NCBI GenBank assembly: GCA_022820945.1
Contig: JAJEEP010000166.1
Coordinates: forward strand, 1 to 50,308
Direction: 5' to 3'
Source: Alphaproteobacteria bacterium
GTDB taxonomy: Bacteria > Pseudomonadota > Alphaproteobacteria > UBA828
Length of the DNA: 50,308 nt
The notes under the pieces: model-generated
What the model saw: the letters and a program-made list of their open reading frames with translations, nothing else
What the model was told of the DNA's origin: nothing
Database searches by the model: none
Shown here: positions 7,525 through 17,919 of the stretch, piece by piece
Layout: every line of letters starts with the position of its first letter
Numbering within the stretch: position 1 is the first letter of the stretch
Position numbers and translations under genes: made by a program

Positions 7525-9690
7525 ATGGTCCAGTCGGCGGAAGCGGTGGAACGGTCGGAGCGGGCGCCCGAGACCGGTGGCGGCGCGTTCGAGATCGTCT
7601 CGGCGTTCGAGCCTGCGGGCGACCAGCCCGAGGCGATCGCGCAGCTGATCGCGGGCATCCGCGCAGGCGAGCGCGAACAGGTGCTGCTGGGCGTCACCGG
7701 GTCCGGCAAGACTTTCACCATGACCCACGTGATCAAGGCGCTCGGCCGGCCCACGCTGATCCTCGCGCCCAACAAGACCCTCGCCGCCCAGCTCTACGGC
7801 GAGATGAAGGATTTCCTGCCGAACAACTCGGTCGAGTATTTCGTCTCCTACTACGACTACTACCAGCCGGAGGCGTACGTCCCACGCTCCGACACCTACA
7901 TCGAGAAGGACGCCTCGATCAACGAACACATCGACCGGATGCGCCACAGCGCCACGCGCGCGCTGCTGGAGCGCGAGGACGTGGTGATCGTGGCTTCGGT
8001 GTCGTGCATCTACGGCATCGGCGCGGTCGAGACCTATTCGTCGATGGCGGTCTCGCTCGCGATGGAAGGGCGCGTCGACCAGCGCGCGCTGATCCGCAAG
8101 CTGATCGACCTGCAGTACCGCCGCACCAACCAGACGCTGGAGCGCGGCAGCTTTCGCGTGCGCGGCGACGTGATCGAGCTGTTCCCGGCGCACTCGGAGG
8201 ACCGCGCCTGGCGCATCTCGCTCTTCGGCGACGAGATCGAGGAGATCATCGAGTTCGATCCGCTCACCGGTGCGAAGACCGACAAGCTCGTGCGGGTGCG
8301 CATCTACCCCAACAGCCACTACGTCACGCCGCGACCCACCGTGCGCCAGGCGATCAAGCAGATCAGGATCGAGCTCGCCCAGAAGCTGGAGGAATTCAAT
8401 GCGCAGGGCCAGCTTCTGGAGGCCCAGCGGCTGGAGCAGCGCACCCTCTTCGACCTGGAGATGATGGAGGCGACCGGCAGCTGCGCGGGCATCGAGAACT
8501 ATTCGCGCTACCTCACGGGCCGCAATCCGGGCGAGCCGCCGCCGACGCTCTTCGAGTACCTGCCGGAGAACGCGCTGCTGATCGTGGACGAGTCCCACGT
8601 CACGGTGCCGCAGCTCGGCGGCATGTTCCGCGGCGACTTCAAGCGCAAGTCGACCCTCGCCGAGTTCGGCTTCCGTCTGCCTTCGTGTGTCGACAACCGG
8701 CCGCTCAAGTTCGAGGAGTGGGACGCCATGCGGCCGGAGACTATCTTCGTCTCGGCGACGCCGGGCGGGTGGGAGCTGGAGCGCACCGGCGGGGTCTTCG
8801 TCGAGCAGGTCATCCGTCCGACCGGGCTGATCGACCCGGTCTGCGTGGTCCGCCCGGTGGAGCAGCAGGTCGACGACCTGATCGCCGAGTGCAAGGACTG
8901 CGCTGCCCGGGGGCTTCGCGTGCTGGTCACCACGCTCACCAAGCGCATGGCCGAGGACCTGACCGAGTACCTGCACGAGGCCGGCGTGCGCGTGCGCTAC
9001 CTGCACTCCGACATCGACACCATCGAACGCATCGAGATCATCCGCGACCTGCGCCTCGGCGCCTTCGACGTGCTGGTGGGCATCAACCTCCTGCGCGAGG
9101 GGTTGGACATCCCGGAATGCGGGCTGGTGGCGATCCTGGACGCCGACAAGGAAGGCTTTCTGCGCTCTCAGACCTCGCTGATCCAGACCATCGGCCGGGC
9201 CGCGCGCAACGTCGACGGCCGGGTCGTCCTCTATGCCGACCATATGACCGACTCGCTCAGCAACGCGCTGGCGGAGACCGAGCGCCGGCGCACGCGCCAG
9301 CAGGCCTACAACGCCGCCAACGGCATCACGCCGGAGAGCGTGCGCAAGGCGATCAACGACATACTGGAGAGCGTCTACGGCGGCGACCACGTCACCGTCG
9401 AGACTGGCGACGAGGCGACGCCCCACCTCATCGGGCACAACCTGGAGGCCCACCTCAAGGACCTGGAGGCGCGCATGAAGGCGGCAGCGGGCGAGCTGGA
9501 GTTCGAGGAAGCGGCCCGGCTGCGCGACGAGATTCGCCGGCTCAACGACCAGGATCTGGGGCTCAAGGGCGCCCGGCGGAGCGACGGCAAGGGAGGAAGC
9601 CACGGGCGGAGCAGCAAGGGCGCGCCCGGCACCTCGGCCCGCAAGCGGGGCAAGAAGAAGTCGCCGCGCCGCCGCAGCGCATTTGGCTGA
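7525..9690 (+). CDS. uvrB: UvrABC excinuclease subunit B
   Basis: 721 aa. DNA-damage recognition helicase of nucleotide excision repair; loads on DNA with UvrA and recruits UvrC. Walker A GVTGSGKT is at aa 56-63. The damage-binding beta-hairpin [12 protein letters not shown], helicase box [19 protein letters not shown] and a C-terminal UVR motif ([20 protein letters not shown]) are all present. The last 40 residues form a Lys/Arg/Gly/Ser-rich tail, longer than in enteric UvrB. No ribosome site is apparent at the ATG. A flavin monooxygenase gene follows 22 bp later. Confidence 0.97.
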   Translation: MVQSAEAVERSERAPETGGGAFEIVSAFEPAGDQPEAIAQLIAGIRAGEREQVLLGVTGSGKTFTMTHVIKALGRPTLILAPNKTLAAQLYGEMKDFLPNNSVEYFVSYYDYYQPEAYVPRSDTYIEKDASINEHIDRMRHSATRALLEREDVVIVASVSCIYGIGAVETYSSMAVSLAMEGRVDQRALIRKLIDLQYRRTNQTLERGSFRVRGDVIELFPAHSEDRAWRISLFGDEIEEIIEFDPLTGAKTDKLVRVRIYPNSHYVTPRPTVRQAIKQIRIELAQKLEEFNAQGQLLEAQRLEQRTLFDLEMMEATGSCAGIENYSRYLTGRNPGEPPPTLFEYLPENALLIVDESHVTVPQLGGMFRGDFKRKSTLAEFGFRLPSCVDNRPLKFEEWDAMRPETIFVSATPGGWELERTGGVFVEQVIRPTGLIDPVCVVRPVEQQVDDLIAECKDCAARGLRVLVTTLTKRMAEDLTEYLHEAGVRVRYLHSDIDTIERIEIIRDLRLGAFDVLVGINLLREGLDIPECGLVAILDADKEGFLRSQTSLIQTIGRAARNVDGRVVLYADHMTDSLSNALAETERRRTRQQAYNAANGITPESVRKAINDILESVYGGDHVTVETGDEATPHLIGHNLEAHLKDLEARMKAAAGELEFEEAARLRDEIRRLNDQDLGLKGARRSDGKGGSHGRSSKGAPGTSARKRGKKKSPRRRSAFG

Positions 9691-9712
9691 GGCGAGGCGC
9701 AGCGCCCGGCTC

Positions 9713-10705
9713 ATGGTCGCACTCTCGGTTCTCGATCTTTCGCCGATTCCGGAAGGCGCAACTGCGGCGCAGGCCTTCTGCAACACGGTGGACCTCGCAC
9801 GCCACGTCGAGCGCCTGGGCTTCCGCCGCTACTGGCTGGCCGAGCACCACAACATGGCCGGGATCGGCAGCGCTGCGACGGCGGTGCTGATCGGTCACGT
9901 CGCGGGCGCCACCGAAACCATCCGCGTCGGCGCCGGCGGCATCATGCTGCCCAACCACGCGCCGCTGGTGATCGCAGAGCAGTTCGGCACCCTGGAATCG
10001 CTCTATCCGGGGCGGATCGACCTCGGCATCGGGCGCGCACCGGGGACGGATCAGATGACGTCACACGCGCTCAGGCGCACCCTCACCGGCGACGTCAACG
10101 ACTTTCCGCGCGATGTGGTGGAGCTGCAGAGCTACTTCCAGCCGTCAGAGCCGGGGCGGCGGGTGCGCGCGGTCCCGGGCGCGGGCCTCAACGTGCCGAT
10201 CTGGATCCTGGGCTCCAGCCTCTTCGGCGCGCAGCTGGCGGCTGCGCTCGGGCTGCCTTACGCCTTCGCGTCGCACTTCGCGCCCGCCGCGCTGATGCAG
10301 GCGATCGAGGTCTATCGCGAGCAGTTCCGCCCCTCGGAACAGTGCGACGCGCCATACGCAATGGCTGGATTCAATGTTTTCGCCGCAGATAGCGACGAGG
10401 AGGCCGCATACGTGCGCAGCTCGGCCCAGCAATCGGTGCTCAACCTGCACCGGGGCGTGCCCGGCCCCCTGCCCCGCCCTGTACGAGGCTTCGAGGACGG
10501 CCTGGATGCGCAGGAGCGGTCCATCCTGAAGCGCTGGTTCACTTGCTCGGCCTCGGGCACGCCGGATCTGGTGGCGGATCGCCTCGCGACGTTCGCAGAG
10601 CACACGGGCGTCGACGAGATCATGGTGACGTCCAACATCCACGATCACGCGGCCCGGCTGCGCTCCTACGAGATCAGCGCCGAGGTGGGCACGGGACTGA
10701 CTTAG
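9713..10705 (+). CDS. LLM-class (luciferase-like) flavin-dependent oxidoreductase
   Basis: 330 aa. A bacterial-luciferase-fold monooxygenase of the MsnO8-like group. Marks are a '[12 protein letters not shown]' start, [46 protein letters not shown] and the late [25 protein letters not shown]2 and molecular oxygen would be used; the substrate is unknown. ATG 9713 fits the family start; an upstream in-frame TTG is rejected. Its TAG stop overlaps by two bases the TAA stop of the opposing methyltransferase gene, so the two transcripts converge and overlap. Confidence 0.9.
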   Translation: MVALSVLDLSPIPEGATAAQAFCNTVDLARHVERLGFRRYWLAEHHNMAGIGSAATAVLIGHVAGATETIRVGAGGIMLPNHAPLVIAEQFGTLESLYPGRIDLGIGRAPGTDQMTSHALRRTLTGDVNDFPRDVVELQSYFQPSEPGRRVRAVPGAGLNVPIWILGSSLFGAQLAAALGLPYAFASHFAPAALMQAIEVYREQFRPSEQCDAPYAMAGFNVFAADSDEEAAYVRSSAQQSVLNLHRGVPGPLPRPVRGFEDGLDAQERSILKRWFTCSASGTPDLVADRLATFAEHTGVDEIMVTSNIHDHAARLRSYEISAEVGTGLT

Positions 10706-11628
10706 AGCGCGGCCGCGAGCTCGTGCCCTTCGGCCGTGAGTCGCCGGCCGAGCGCGGCGATGTGGGCGGGTCCGATCTCGCAACACCCGCCGACGACGGC
10801 AGCGCCCGCCGCGACCCAGCCCAGGGCGTGACCCGCGTAGGCCGCAGGACCCAGATCGTCGCGCGCTTCCAGCACGTCGACGGTGCCGCCGGGCTTCAGC
10901 GCGCCGATGGAGACGAAGCCGTTGGCGTAGCCGCCGAACGGCACGCCGATGCCGGCCAGCAGGGGCATGGCGGTGGCGACCGCTTCGGGGCTCGAGCAGT
11001 TGATCAGCACCGCGTCTGCGCCCGCGTCCACGGCGGCCTGGGCGCCCTGGACGACCCCTTCGCCCGAGCGCAGCAGGCTGCCGTCGGCATCGTTGACGGA
11101 GAGCGCGGTCCAGACCGGCTTGCCGCTCTCGTGCGCCGCCACGGTCGCCGCGCGCGCCTCCGCCGCCGACAGCATTGTCTCGCACAGGAACAGGTCCACG
11201 CGCTTCGCCTGCGCCGCGACGATCCTGCGGTAGTCCGCGAGGCATTCGTCTTCCGCAGGTGTCAGGTCGGGCCGGTAGCTGCCGACCAGCGGCGGCAGGC
11301 AGCCGGCAATCCTGACCGCCTGCCCGCTCTTCTCACGCGCGGCCTCTGCGGCGTTGAGCGCGGCGTTGTGCAGCGCGTCGAACAGGGGGGCGATGCCTTC
11401 TCGTTCGAGCCTCGGCGGCGTTGCGGTGTAGGTGTTCACCGTGACGATGCGCGCGCCGGCCTCGATGAAGTCGAGATGCACGGCCTCCACCAGCGCCGGC
11501 TCGTCCATCATCACCTGAACGGACCAGAGAGGCGCCGCCGGCCGCGCGCTCCGGCGATAGAGCTCCTGCCCCACGCCGCCGTCCAGGAGGACGATGGCCC
11601 TGCCGCGCACCGCCGATACTTCCGCCAT
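10702..11628 (-). CDS. Homocysteine S-methyltransferase family protein
   Basis: 308 aa. Enzymes of this fold transfer a methyl group from S-methylmethionine, betaine or another donor to homocysteine. Start [13 protein letters not shown] and the zinc cysteines Cys211 (INCSS) and Cys282/Cys283 (GGCCEIGP) are present in the expected order. The open frame extends upstream, but family similarity starts at ATG 11628. It is divergent from the epimerase gene. I looked for a SAM- or SAH-type riboswitch upstream and saw none. Confidence 0.88.
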   Translation of the reverse strand: MAEVSAVRGRAIVLLDGGVGQELYRRSARPAAPLWSVQVMMDEPALVEAVHLDFIEAGARIVTVNTYTATPPRLEREGIAPLFDALHNAALNAAEAAREKSGQAVRIAGCLPPLVGSYRPDLTPAEDECLADYRRIVAAQAKRVDLFLCETMLSAAEARAATVAAHESGKPVWTALSVNDADGSLLRSGEGVVQGAQAAVDAGADAVLINCSSPEAVATAMPLLAGIGVPFGGYANGFVSIGALKPGGTVDVLEARDDLGPAAYAGHALGWVAAGAAVVGGCCEIGPAHIAALGRRLTAEGHELAAAL

Positions 11629-11794
11629 GATTTTGCTCCGCTCGCAGGTCCAGTGCCCAGGCCGCGCGATGATAGCCACGGGCATCCTGGGGAAACAGAC
11701 CCCGCACGGCCGGCCCGCCGTTGGCCGCGGTCCCCATCGCGTGCGAGACTCCGCGCCTCGCCATCGGACCCCTTTACACCATCGAGTGAGAGCC

Positions 11795-12769
11795 ATGGAT
11801 TCGCTCAACACCTGCTTCACCGTGCGCAAGGAGGACTTCGACCGGCCGGTGCTGGTGACCGGCTCCAGCGGCTGCATCGGCAGCTGGGCGCTGGCGATCC
11901 TCGTGCGCGCCGGCGTGCCCGCGGTCTCGTTCGACCTCGACTCGAGCCGCCGCCGGCCGGGCCTGCTGATGTCGGAGGAAGAGCTCGGGCGCGTGACCTG
12001 GATCGAAGGCGACATCGCCGATGCCGAGGCGGTCGAACGACTGGTGGCGGAGCACGGGATCGGCGCGATCCTCCACCTCGCGGCGCTACAGGTGCCCTTC
12101 TGCAAGGCGGACCCGGTCGCCGGAGCACGGGTCAACGTGGTGGGCACGGTGGCCGTGTTCGAGGCCGCCCGGCGCCACGGCCTGCGCCGCCTCGCCTACG
12201 CGAGCTCCATCGCCGCCCACGGCGCGCCGGCGGAGAGCGGCTACGCCCCCACCCTCTACGGCGCCTACAAGGCCTGCGACGAGGCCATCGCCCGGACCTA
12301 CTGGCAGGACTGGCAGGTACCGAGCATCGGGCTCCGCCCCGGTATCGTCTATGGCGTCGGCCGCGACCAGGGCATGACGTCCAAGACCACTGTCGCGATC
12401 CTGGCGGCAGCGGCCGGACGCGACTACGAGGTGCCCTTCACCGGCGCCGTCTCATACCTCTACGCGGGCGAGGTGGCGGCGGCGTTCCTCCAGGCCCTCG
12501 CGCGGGACGGCGACGGCGCGCCTGCCTTCGACATCAACGGAACCGTCCTCCCGATCGAGGACGGGCTGGAGGCGGTCCGCCGGCTGGCACCGGGCGCGCA
12601 GGTGCAAGCCACCGGCGACCCGCTACCCTTCCCCATGGAAGACGAGGACGCGCTGCTCCGCGCTCACATCGGCGACTACGGGGCCATTTCGCTGGAAGAC
12701 GGCACCGCCGAGACCTTCCGGGCGTTCCAGGTTCTGCTGCAGGACGGGCGCGTGACCGCCGACTTCTGA
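11795..12769 (+). CDS. NAD-dependent epimerase/dehydratase family protein (extended SDR)
   Basis: 324 aa. NAD-binding loop TGSSGCIG is at aa 22-29, followed by DIADAEAVERLV and a LHLAALQVPFCKADP segment. The catalytic tyrosine-lysine pair is in YGAYKACDEA, and RPGIVYGVGRDQGMTS follows. This resembles nucleotide-sugar or tetronate-type epimerases, but no sugar genes are nearby and the substrate is unknown. The start is chosen at ATG 11795 (weak GTGAGAG site). Convergent with parE. Confidence 0.87.
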   Translation: MDSLNTCFTVRKEDFDRPVLVTGSSGCIGSWALAILVRAGVPAVSFDLDSSRRRPGLLMSEEELGRVTWIEGDIADAEAVERLVAEHGIGAILHLAALQVPFCKADPVAGARVNVVGTVAVFEAARRHGLRRLAYASSIAAHGAPAESGYAPTLYGAYKACDEAIARTYWQDWQVPSIGLRPGIVYGVGRDQGMTSKTTVAILAAAAGRDYEVPFTGAVSYLYAGEVAAAFLQALARDGDGAPAFDINGTVLPIEDGLEAVRRLAPGAQVQATGDPLPFPMEDEDALLRAHIGDYGAISLEDGTAETFRAFQVLLQDGRVTADF

Positions 12770-12800
12770 CCCTGCGGAAACGTTCCCGCTCCCGCCCCTG

Positions 12801-14888
12801 TCACAGGTCGAGGGCGGTCACCCGGTCGGCGTGGGTCTGGATGAAGGCGAGGCGGGATTCGGGCCGACGGCCCATCAGCTCCTCGACGCGGCGCGCCGTG
12901 GCGGTGCCGGCGTCCTCGGCGACCTCGACGCGGAGCAGCGTGCGCCGCGCGGGGTCCATGGTGGTCTCCTTGAGCTGGGCGGGCGGCATCTCGCCCAGCC
13001 CCTTGAAGCGGCTGATCTCGACCTTGCCGGTGCCGGCGAAGTCGCTTGCGAGCAGCCGGTCGCGGTCGGCATCGTCGCGCGCATAGCGGGTGGTGCCGCC
13101 GCGCGCCAGGCGATAGAGCGGCGGCTGCGCCAGGAACAGATTGCCGCCGTCAATCAGCCCCGGCATCTGGCGGTAGAAGAAGGTCATGAGCAGCGCCGCG
13201 ATGTGGGCGCCGTCCACGTCCGCATCGGTCATGATGACGACCCGCTCGTAGCGGAGCGTGCCCGCATCGAAGCGCGCGCCGGTGCCGCAGCCCAGCGCCT
13301 GCACCAGATCGTCGAGCTCCTTGTTGCCGCGCAGCTTGTCGGCGCTGGCGCTCGCGACATTGAGGATCTTGCCCCGTAGCGGCAGCACGGCCTGTGTCTC
13401 GCGGTTGCGCGCCTGCTTGGCCGAGCCGCCCGCCGAATCGCCTTCGACCAGGAAGATCTCGGTGCCGTCCGCCGCCTCGCGGGCGCAATCGGCGAGCTTG
13501 CCCGGCAGCCGGGTCTTGCGGGCCGCGCGCTTGCGAGCGACCTCGCGGTCCTTCCTGCGCCGGAGCCGCTCCTCGGCACGCTCGACGACGCGCTCCAGCA
13601 GCAGGTTGGCGGCAGAAGGATCGGCCGAGAGCCAATGGTCGAAGTGATCGCCGAGGGCGTTCTCCACCAGGCGGCCGGCCTCGGGCGAGGCAAGCCGCTC
13701 CTTGGTCTGCCCCTGGAACTGCGGGTCGCGCAGGAACACCGAGAGCAGCGCGCAGGCGCCGCCGGTCACGTCGTCGGCGGTGAGCTGCGCCGCGCGCTTG
13801 TTGCCGACGAGCGCGCCGTAGCCCTTGAGCCCGCGCACGAGGGCCGCGCGCATGCCGGCCTCGTGGCTGCCGCCCTGGCTGGTCGGCACCGTGTTGCAGT
13901 GGGAGGCGACGAAGCCCTCCTCGTCCTCCGGCCAGGCCAGCGCCCACTCGATCCGCCCGGACTCGCCGTTGAGCGTGCCCTGGCCCGCGAAGGGCTCGGG
14001 CGTCAGCGTGTGGCGCTTGCCGAGGGTCGCGCTCAGGTAATCGGCCAGCCCGCCCGGATAGTGCAGGACGGCCGCCTCCGGCACCGCGCTGCCGCCGGCG
14101 AGCAACGCCGCGTCGCAGGACCAGCGGATCTCGACCCCGCGGTAGAGGTAGGCGCGGGTCCGCGCCATCTCGAAGAGCGCATGGGGTCCGAAGCGGACGC
14201 CGTCGCCGAAGATTTCCGGATCGGGGTGGAAGCGCACGAGCGTGCCGCGCCGGTTGGTGACGGGGCCAGCGTCCTCCAGCGGGCCGGCGGGCAGGCCCCG
14301 TGCATAGGACTGCCGCCACAGCCGCCGGTCGCGCGCGACCTCCACCGTCAACGATTCCGAAAGTGCGTTGACCACCGAGAGGCCGACCCCGTGCAGGCCG
14401 CCCGAGGTCGCATACACCTTGTCGCCGAACTTCCCGCCCGAGTGCAGCGTGGTCAGGATCACCTGAAGCGCCGAGACGTTCTCGTACTTGGGGTGCGGGT
14501 CGACGGGGATGCCCCGGCCGTTGTCCTTGACCGAGGCCGAGCCGTCGTCGTGGAGCGCGATCTCGATCCGGCTCGCGTGGCCGGCGATCGCCTCGTCCAT
14601 TGCGTTGTCGATGAGCTCGGCCAGCAAGTGGTGCAGCGCCCGCTGATCGGTGCCGCCGACATACATGCCGGGCCGGCGACGCACCGGCTCCAGCCCTTCC
14701 AGAATCTCGATGTCGTGGGCGGTGTAGTCGCCGTTGGCGGGCGGCGCGGCCTGGGGCGCCTGCGCCCTCGCCTTGGACCGCCGGCCGGGGGCGCGCGGCG
14801 CCTTCTTGGCGGCCTTGCGCGGAGGCTTGCCCTTCTTGGCGGGAGCGCTCTCGTCGAGCCCGGCGAAGAGATCGAGGTTATCGGCCAT
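12801..14888 (-). CDS. parE: DNA topoisomerase IV subunit B
   Basis: 695 aa. ATPase subunit that decatenates chromosomes with ParC. It has the GHKL ATP site (LIDNAMDEAIAGHA, KDNGRGIPVD, TSGGLHGVGLSVVNAL), the TOPRIM motifs EGDSAGGSAKQ and MTDADVDGAHI, and the RFKGLGEMPPAQL C-terminal motif. HPKYENVSALQVILTTLHSGGKF and the short length distinguish it from GyrB. The first 50 residues are a Lys/Ala/Pro-rich linker. The ATG at 14888 gives the usual MADNLDLF-type alphaproteobacterial start. Confidence 0.95.
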   Translation of the reverse strand: MADNLDLFAGLDESAPAKKGKPPRKAAKKAPRAPGRRSKARAQAPQAAPPANGDYTAHDIEILEGLEPVRRRPGMYVGGTDQRALHHLLAELIDNAMDEAIAGHASRIEIALHDDGSASVKDNGRGIPVDPHPKYENVSALQVILTTLHSGGKFGDKVYATSGGLHGVGLSVVNALSESLTVEVARDRRLWRQSYARGLPAGPLEDAGPVTNRRGTLVRFHPDPEIFGDGVRFGPHALFEMARTRAYLYRGVEIRWSCDAALLAGGSAVPEAAVLHYPGGLADYLSATLGKRHTLTPEPFAGQGTLNGESGRIEWALAWPEDEEGFVASHCNTVPTSQGGSHEAGMRAALVRGLKGYGALVGNKRAAQLTADDVTGGACALLSVFLRDPQFQGQTKERLASPEAGRLVENALGDHFDHWLSADPSAANLLLERVVERAEERLRRRKDREVARKRAARKTRLPGKLADCAREAADGTEIFLVEGDSAGGSAKQARNRETQAVLPLRGKILNVASASADKLRGNKELDDLVQALGCGTGARFDAGTLRYERVVIMTDADVDGAHIAALLMTFFYRQMPGLIDGGNLFLAQPPLYRLARGGTTRYARDDADRDRLLASDFAGTGKVEISRFKGLGEMPPAQLKETTMDPARRTLLRVEVAEDAGTATARRVEELMGRRPESRLAFIQTHADRVTALDL

Positions 14889-15042
14889 GGAGCGGTGCAG
14901 CGATCGGGTGGTGGCGCCGGAACATACTATAGGGAGCGGCCGGGCGCCTGCCAACGATCCCGCGAGATGTTGTGGCTGGTTGGCGCATTTGTACCACACA
15001 TAGTTGCTTGCGGGTCGGCTTGCCCAGCCCAATTGTCAAGGG

Positions 15043-15471
15043 ATGCGCCTCTGGAGCCTGCATCCCCGTTACCTCGATGCCAAGGGGCTGGTCGCGCTCT
15101 GGCGGGAGGGGCTGCTCGCCCAGGCGGTGCTCAAGCGCGCGACGAAAGGATACCGGCACCATCCCCAGCTGCAGCGCTTCCGCGCGCAGCCGTCGCCGGT
15201 CTCCGCCATCGCCGCCTACCTGCGCGCGGTGCATGGGGAGGCAGTGGAGCGGGGCTATCGCTTCGATGCCGGCAGGATCGCGCCCGGCGGCAGGGCACCC
15301 CTGATCGCCGTGCCGCAGGGTCAGCTCGATTTCGAGTGGCGCCACCTGATCGCGAAGCTGGAGGCACGTGCGCCCGCATGGCGCGAGGCGCCGGGCACAC
15401 CCGACCCGCTCGCGCCGCACCCGCTGTTTCGGACGATCCCCGGCGGTATCGCGGACTGGGAACGGCGTTAG
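15043..15471 (+). CDS. Pyrimidine dimer DNA glycosylase/endonuclease V-like protein
   Basis: 142 aa. The start MRLWSLHPRYLDAKGLVALWREGLLAQAVL matches the 'Pyr_excise' family related to phage T4 endonuclease V, which cuts at UV photoproducts (segments quoted: MRLWSLHP, LDAKGLVALWRE). Later 'GYRHHPQLQRF' and 'EWRHLIAKLEARAP' are typical of the bacterial members. An AAGG ribosome site lies just upstream. Enzyme activity of the bacterial branch is less established than for T4. It is divergent from parE, with about 150 bp between start codons. Confidence 0.8.
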   Translation: MRLWSLHPRYLDAKGLVALWREGLLAQAVLKRATKGYRHHPQLQRFRAQPSPVSAIAAYLRAVHGEAVERGYRFDAGRIAPGGRAPLIAVPQGQLDFEWRHLIAKLEARAPAWREAPGTPDPLAPHPLFRTIPGGIADWERR

Positions 15472-15482
15472 CCGAAACCCCC

Positions 15483-16652
15483 TCACCCGCCGCAGTCCCC
15501 GAGTCCCTCTTTCGTCTCGACGAGGATCTGATCCACCACGCGGTGCAGGGCCTCTGCCTCGTCGTCGCCCTCCAGCCGGCGCAGGCGGTAGAGATCGATC
15601 TGGCGGTCCGCGCCGGTGCCGTCCCTGATGATGGTGAGCGCGCGGCGCACCTCCGCCTCGCAACCGAGCGCGCGGGCATCGTCCGCAAGCGTCTCCACCA
15701 GCGCCGCCGCGTAGTCGTCGATGTCGATCCGCCCGCTGCCGGACGCCCTGTCGCCGAAAAAGGCGAGCACGCCGTAGCGCTGTGCGATCCATCGATCCAT
15801 GTCGATGAACTCGGTGAGCGGCTCTGGAGGCAGCGTGCCGTTACGGTCGTGCCGCAGGAGCCACCGGATGAGGGAGGCGTAGAGCGCCGCGATGCTCACC
15901 GCGTCCTCCAGACGCGTGCACACGTCGCAGATGCGCAGCTCGATGGTGGGGAAGGCGCTGGCCGGGCGAATGTCCCACCAGAGCTCCCTGGCATCGCCGA
16001 TGTATTCCATGCGCAGATATTCGGCGACGAGGCGTTCGTATTCGGCCCGGGAGTGCAGCGCGCCGGGCAGGCCCGTGCGCGGCAGGTTGCCCATCATGGT
16101 CAGGCGGAAGGACTTGAACCCGGTGTCGTGCCCACCGTTGAACGGGGAGGAGGCGGAGAGCGCATGGAGAAACGGCAGGTAGCGCCTGAGCGCGGTCATG
16201 ATCCGGATGCGCGAGTCTTCGTCGCCGAAGCCCGCATGGATGTGCATGCCGCTGACGAGAGCGCGGCGCACGGTCTCCTGATACGTCGACGCGAACCGCC
16301 TGTAGCGCTCGCCGGGCGTGGGCGCCTGCTCCCGCCATGAGGCGAAGGGATGGGTGGAGGCGGCCATGATCCGGGCGCCGTGCGCTTCCGCCGCCTCGAC
16401 GACGAGACGCCGGGTCTCGCTCAGCGCCTCGCGCACCTCGGCCACCGAGCCGCACACCCGCGTGTTGGTCTCGATCTGGGAGCGCAGGAACTCGTGGACG
16501 ACCTTGTGCGGCCCGCCTGTCCGTTCGCAGGCCTCGAAGATGCCCTCGTCCGGATCGGCGTCGAGGTCGCGGGATTCAGGATCGACGAGAAAGAACTCCT
16601 CCTCGATCCCGAGGGTGATGGCAAGGTCTTGACCGTCAATGGAGTCGGTCAT
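15483..16652 (-). CDS. Carboxylate-amine ligase, YbdK/GCS2 family
   Basis: 389 aa. Glutamate-cysteine-ligase-like fold with weak GCS activity known in E. coli YbdK. GIEEEFFLVD at aa 16-25 is the family signature. MHIHAGFGDE, SASSPFNGGHDTGFKSFR and a PTIELRICDVCT segment follow. A GGGGAG site precedes ATG 16652. A 10-bp perfect inverted repeat lies 38-67 bp upstream. True substrates are unknown; calling it gshA would go beyond the evidence. Confidence 0.9.
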   Translation of the reverse strand: MTDSIDGQDLAITLGIEEEFFLVDPESRDLDADPDEGIFEACERTGGPHKVVHEFLRSQIETNTRVCGSVAEVREALSETRRLVVEAAEAHGARIMAASTHPFASWREQAPTPGERYRRFASTYQETVRRALVSGMHIHAGFGDEDSRIRIMTALRRYLPFLHALSASSPFNGGHDTGFKSFRLTMMGNLPRTGLPGALHSRAEYERLVAEYLRMEYIGDARELWWDIRPASAFPTIELRICDVCTRLEDAVSIAALYASLIRWLLRHDRNGTLPPEPLTEFIDMDRWIAQRYGVLAFFGDRASGSGRIDIDDYAAALVETLADDARALGCEAEVRRALTIIRDGTGADRQIDLYRLRRLEGDDEAEALHRVVDQILVETKEGLGDCGG

Positions 16653-16689
16653 GGTTCACTCCCCGCGCCCGGCCGGCCTGAATTTGTCC

Positions 16690-16719
16690 CTTGCCACGGC
16701 CGCTCATGCCCGTGGCAAG
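16690..16719. promoter_or_regulatory. 10-bp perfect inverted repeat upstream of the YbdK-like gene
   Basis: CTTGCCACGG (16690-16699) and CCGTGGCAAG (16710-16719) are perfect complements around a 10-base spacer. The element is 38 bp before the YbdK-like start and about 150 bp after the stop of the upstream secreted-protein gene. No T-run follows on either strand, so a simple terminator is unlikely. It could be an operator, an mRNA hairpin in the leader, or a rho-type boundary. Confidence 0.45.
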
Positions 16720-16869
16720 AACTGTTCGCCACAATGTTAGAAGGAGCATGGGTCGATTTGAAAGCGGGTAAATCACGCGCGTTCCGCCGATTGCGCCAAT
16801 TGTGCCAAGGGCTATCCAATTAGGAAATCGCGATCGGTTCTGTTCTTGCGGCGCAACAAACACCCTCAA

Positions 16870-17919
16870 CTATAATCTGTCGAAATCGTCATAGTTCATG
16901 AAATCTGTGCGCTCGTCTCCGTTGTTCACACCGTGCAACGAGACTGTCCAAACGACGGCACGATGGCCGTAGTCTATTCTGTCCGGGAACTTTTGGGCAG
17001 TACCGCGTTGAGAGAACGAATCGCATCCACGGCTGAAATTGGCGCCGGTCGCGTAAACGATTTCGTAGGAACCGCTTGGCAGTCCTATCAACGACGCCGT
17101 TTGTTTCGCCGCGACAAACAGGGAAACGACTGCGTTGTCGCGTTCGCGTACCAGCTTTACGTAGGCATTGTCTTCCAGTCCGTTCTCGACCGTAAAGGAG
17201 CTGATCGTGTGAAGATCGATTTCTCTCCTGACGACGTCGTTATGGTTGGCGCGGTCGCCTGCGCGTTGCTCGCAGTAGGCGAAGCGACCGTCGATCCCGG
17301 TGCCACGGTCCAGGAGACCGCCCAGGACCCATCCGGCTGCTGCTTGTCCCGGCGCGGCGGCGGGCCATTCAACCTCGTGCCAAGGTCCCTGCTCCCGGCC
17401 GGTAGCAACGAGGTCGCCCCATTGCGCGACGCGGCCGATTTCTTCGGCCGAATGCTCCGGCGCGGCATGAACGCGGGCGACGTTCTCCTTGACGTGAACG
17501 CGGCGGCTTTCCCGTTCGGCGCGCGCGTTCATGACCCGCGCAGCGCCCTGCTCCCTGAGGGCAAGACGCTTGACCGACGTCATTTCATCGTCGACCGCAG
17601 TCTTGTCCGCCTCACTGAATTTCTTTTCTGAACAGTGCTCCTGGTAGGTTCTGGAGCGCAAGTTGTAGTTTTCGACCTCCCAGATCAATCGTGCATCCAG
17701 TTCTTCGATTTCTCCATCCAGTCTGGCGGACTCGAAGATGCACCACCGAAGTTCGCTCCGCGTCAGTTGTTCGTCTGCATCCGGAATCATTTCCTCGAAC
17801 GCAGCATCCGAATCGCTCGTGCTGGCGAGCACTGAAGTTGCGCCGACAATCGCCAAACACATGGCGACTGCGGCTGCTGAGAAAGTAAGGCTATTGCGAG
17901 GAATTGGAAGCGCTACCAT
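16870..17919 (-). CDS. Secreted coiled-coil/SH3-like protein of unknown function
   Basis: 349 aa, starting at ATG 17919 (GGCGGAACTC just before it; an upstream GTG at 17934 is possible). The N-terminus is a signal peptide (SAAAVAMCLAIVGATSVLAS). Residues about 40-125 are charged and helical with paired cysteines (WCIFES, EHCSEKK). Residues about 130-190 form an SH3-like module ending GWVLGGLLDRG. The C-terminal part has the pattern 'YVKLVRERDNAVVSLFVAA...LPSGSYEIVYATG', a beta-rich module I recall from other secreted bacterial proteins but cannot name. GC content is visibly lower than neighbours, suggesting transfer. Function unknown. Confidence 0.7.
   Translation of the reverse strand: MVALPIPRNSLTFSAAAVAMCLAIVGATSVLASTSDSDAAFEEMIPDADEQLTRSELRWCIFESARLDGEIEELDARLIWEVENYNLRSRTYQEHCSEKKFSEADKTAVDDEMTSVKRLALREQGAARVMNARAERESRRVHVKENVARVHAAPEHSAEEIGRVAQWGDLVATGREQGPWHEVEWPAAAPGQAAAGWVLGGLLDRGTGIDGRFAYCEQRAGDRANHNDVVRREIDLHTISSFTVENGLEDNAYVKLVRERDNAVVSLFVAAKQTASLIGLPSGSYEIVYATGANFSRGCDSFSQRGTAQKFPDRIDYGHRAVVWTVSLHGVNNGDERTDFMNYDDFDRL

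Noticed and set aside
7437-9890. 817-codon open frame overlapping uvrB in another frame
   Set aside because: uvrB in the neighbouring frame has every family motif; this frame is an Arg/Pro/Gly-rich shadow.
11629-11794. SAM/SAH riboswitch ahead of the homocysteine methyltransferase-like gene
   Set aside because: I looked for the conserved cores and stems of these riboswitches in the 166-bp gap and saw none.
13635-16340. 901-codon open frame on the plus strand
   Set aside because: It runs antisense through parE and the YbdK-like gene, both with complete motif sets. No recognisable domain.
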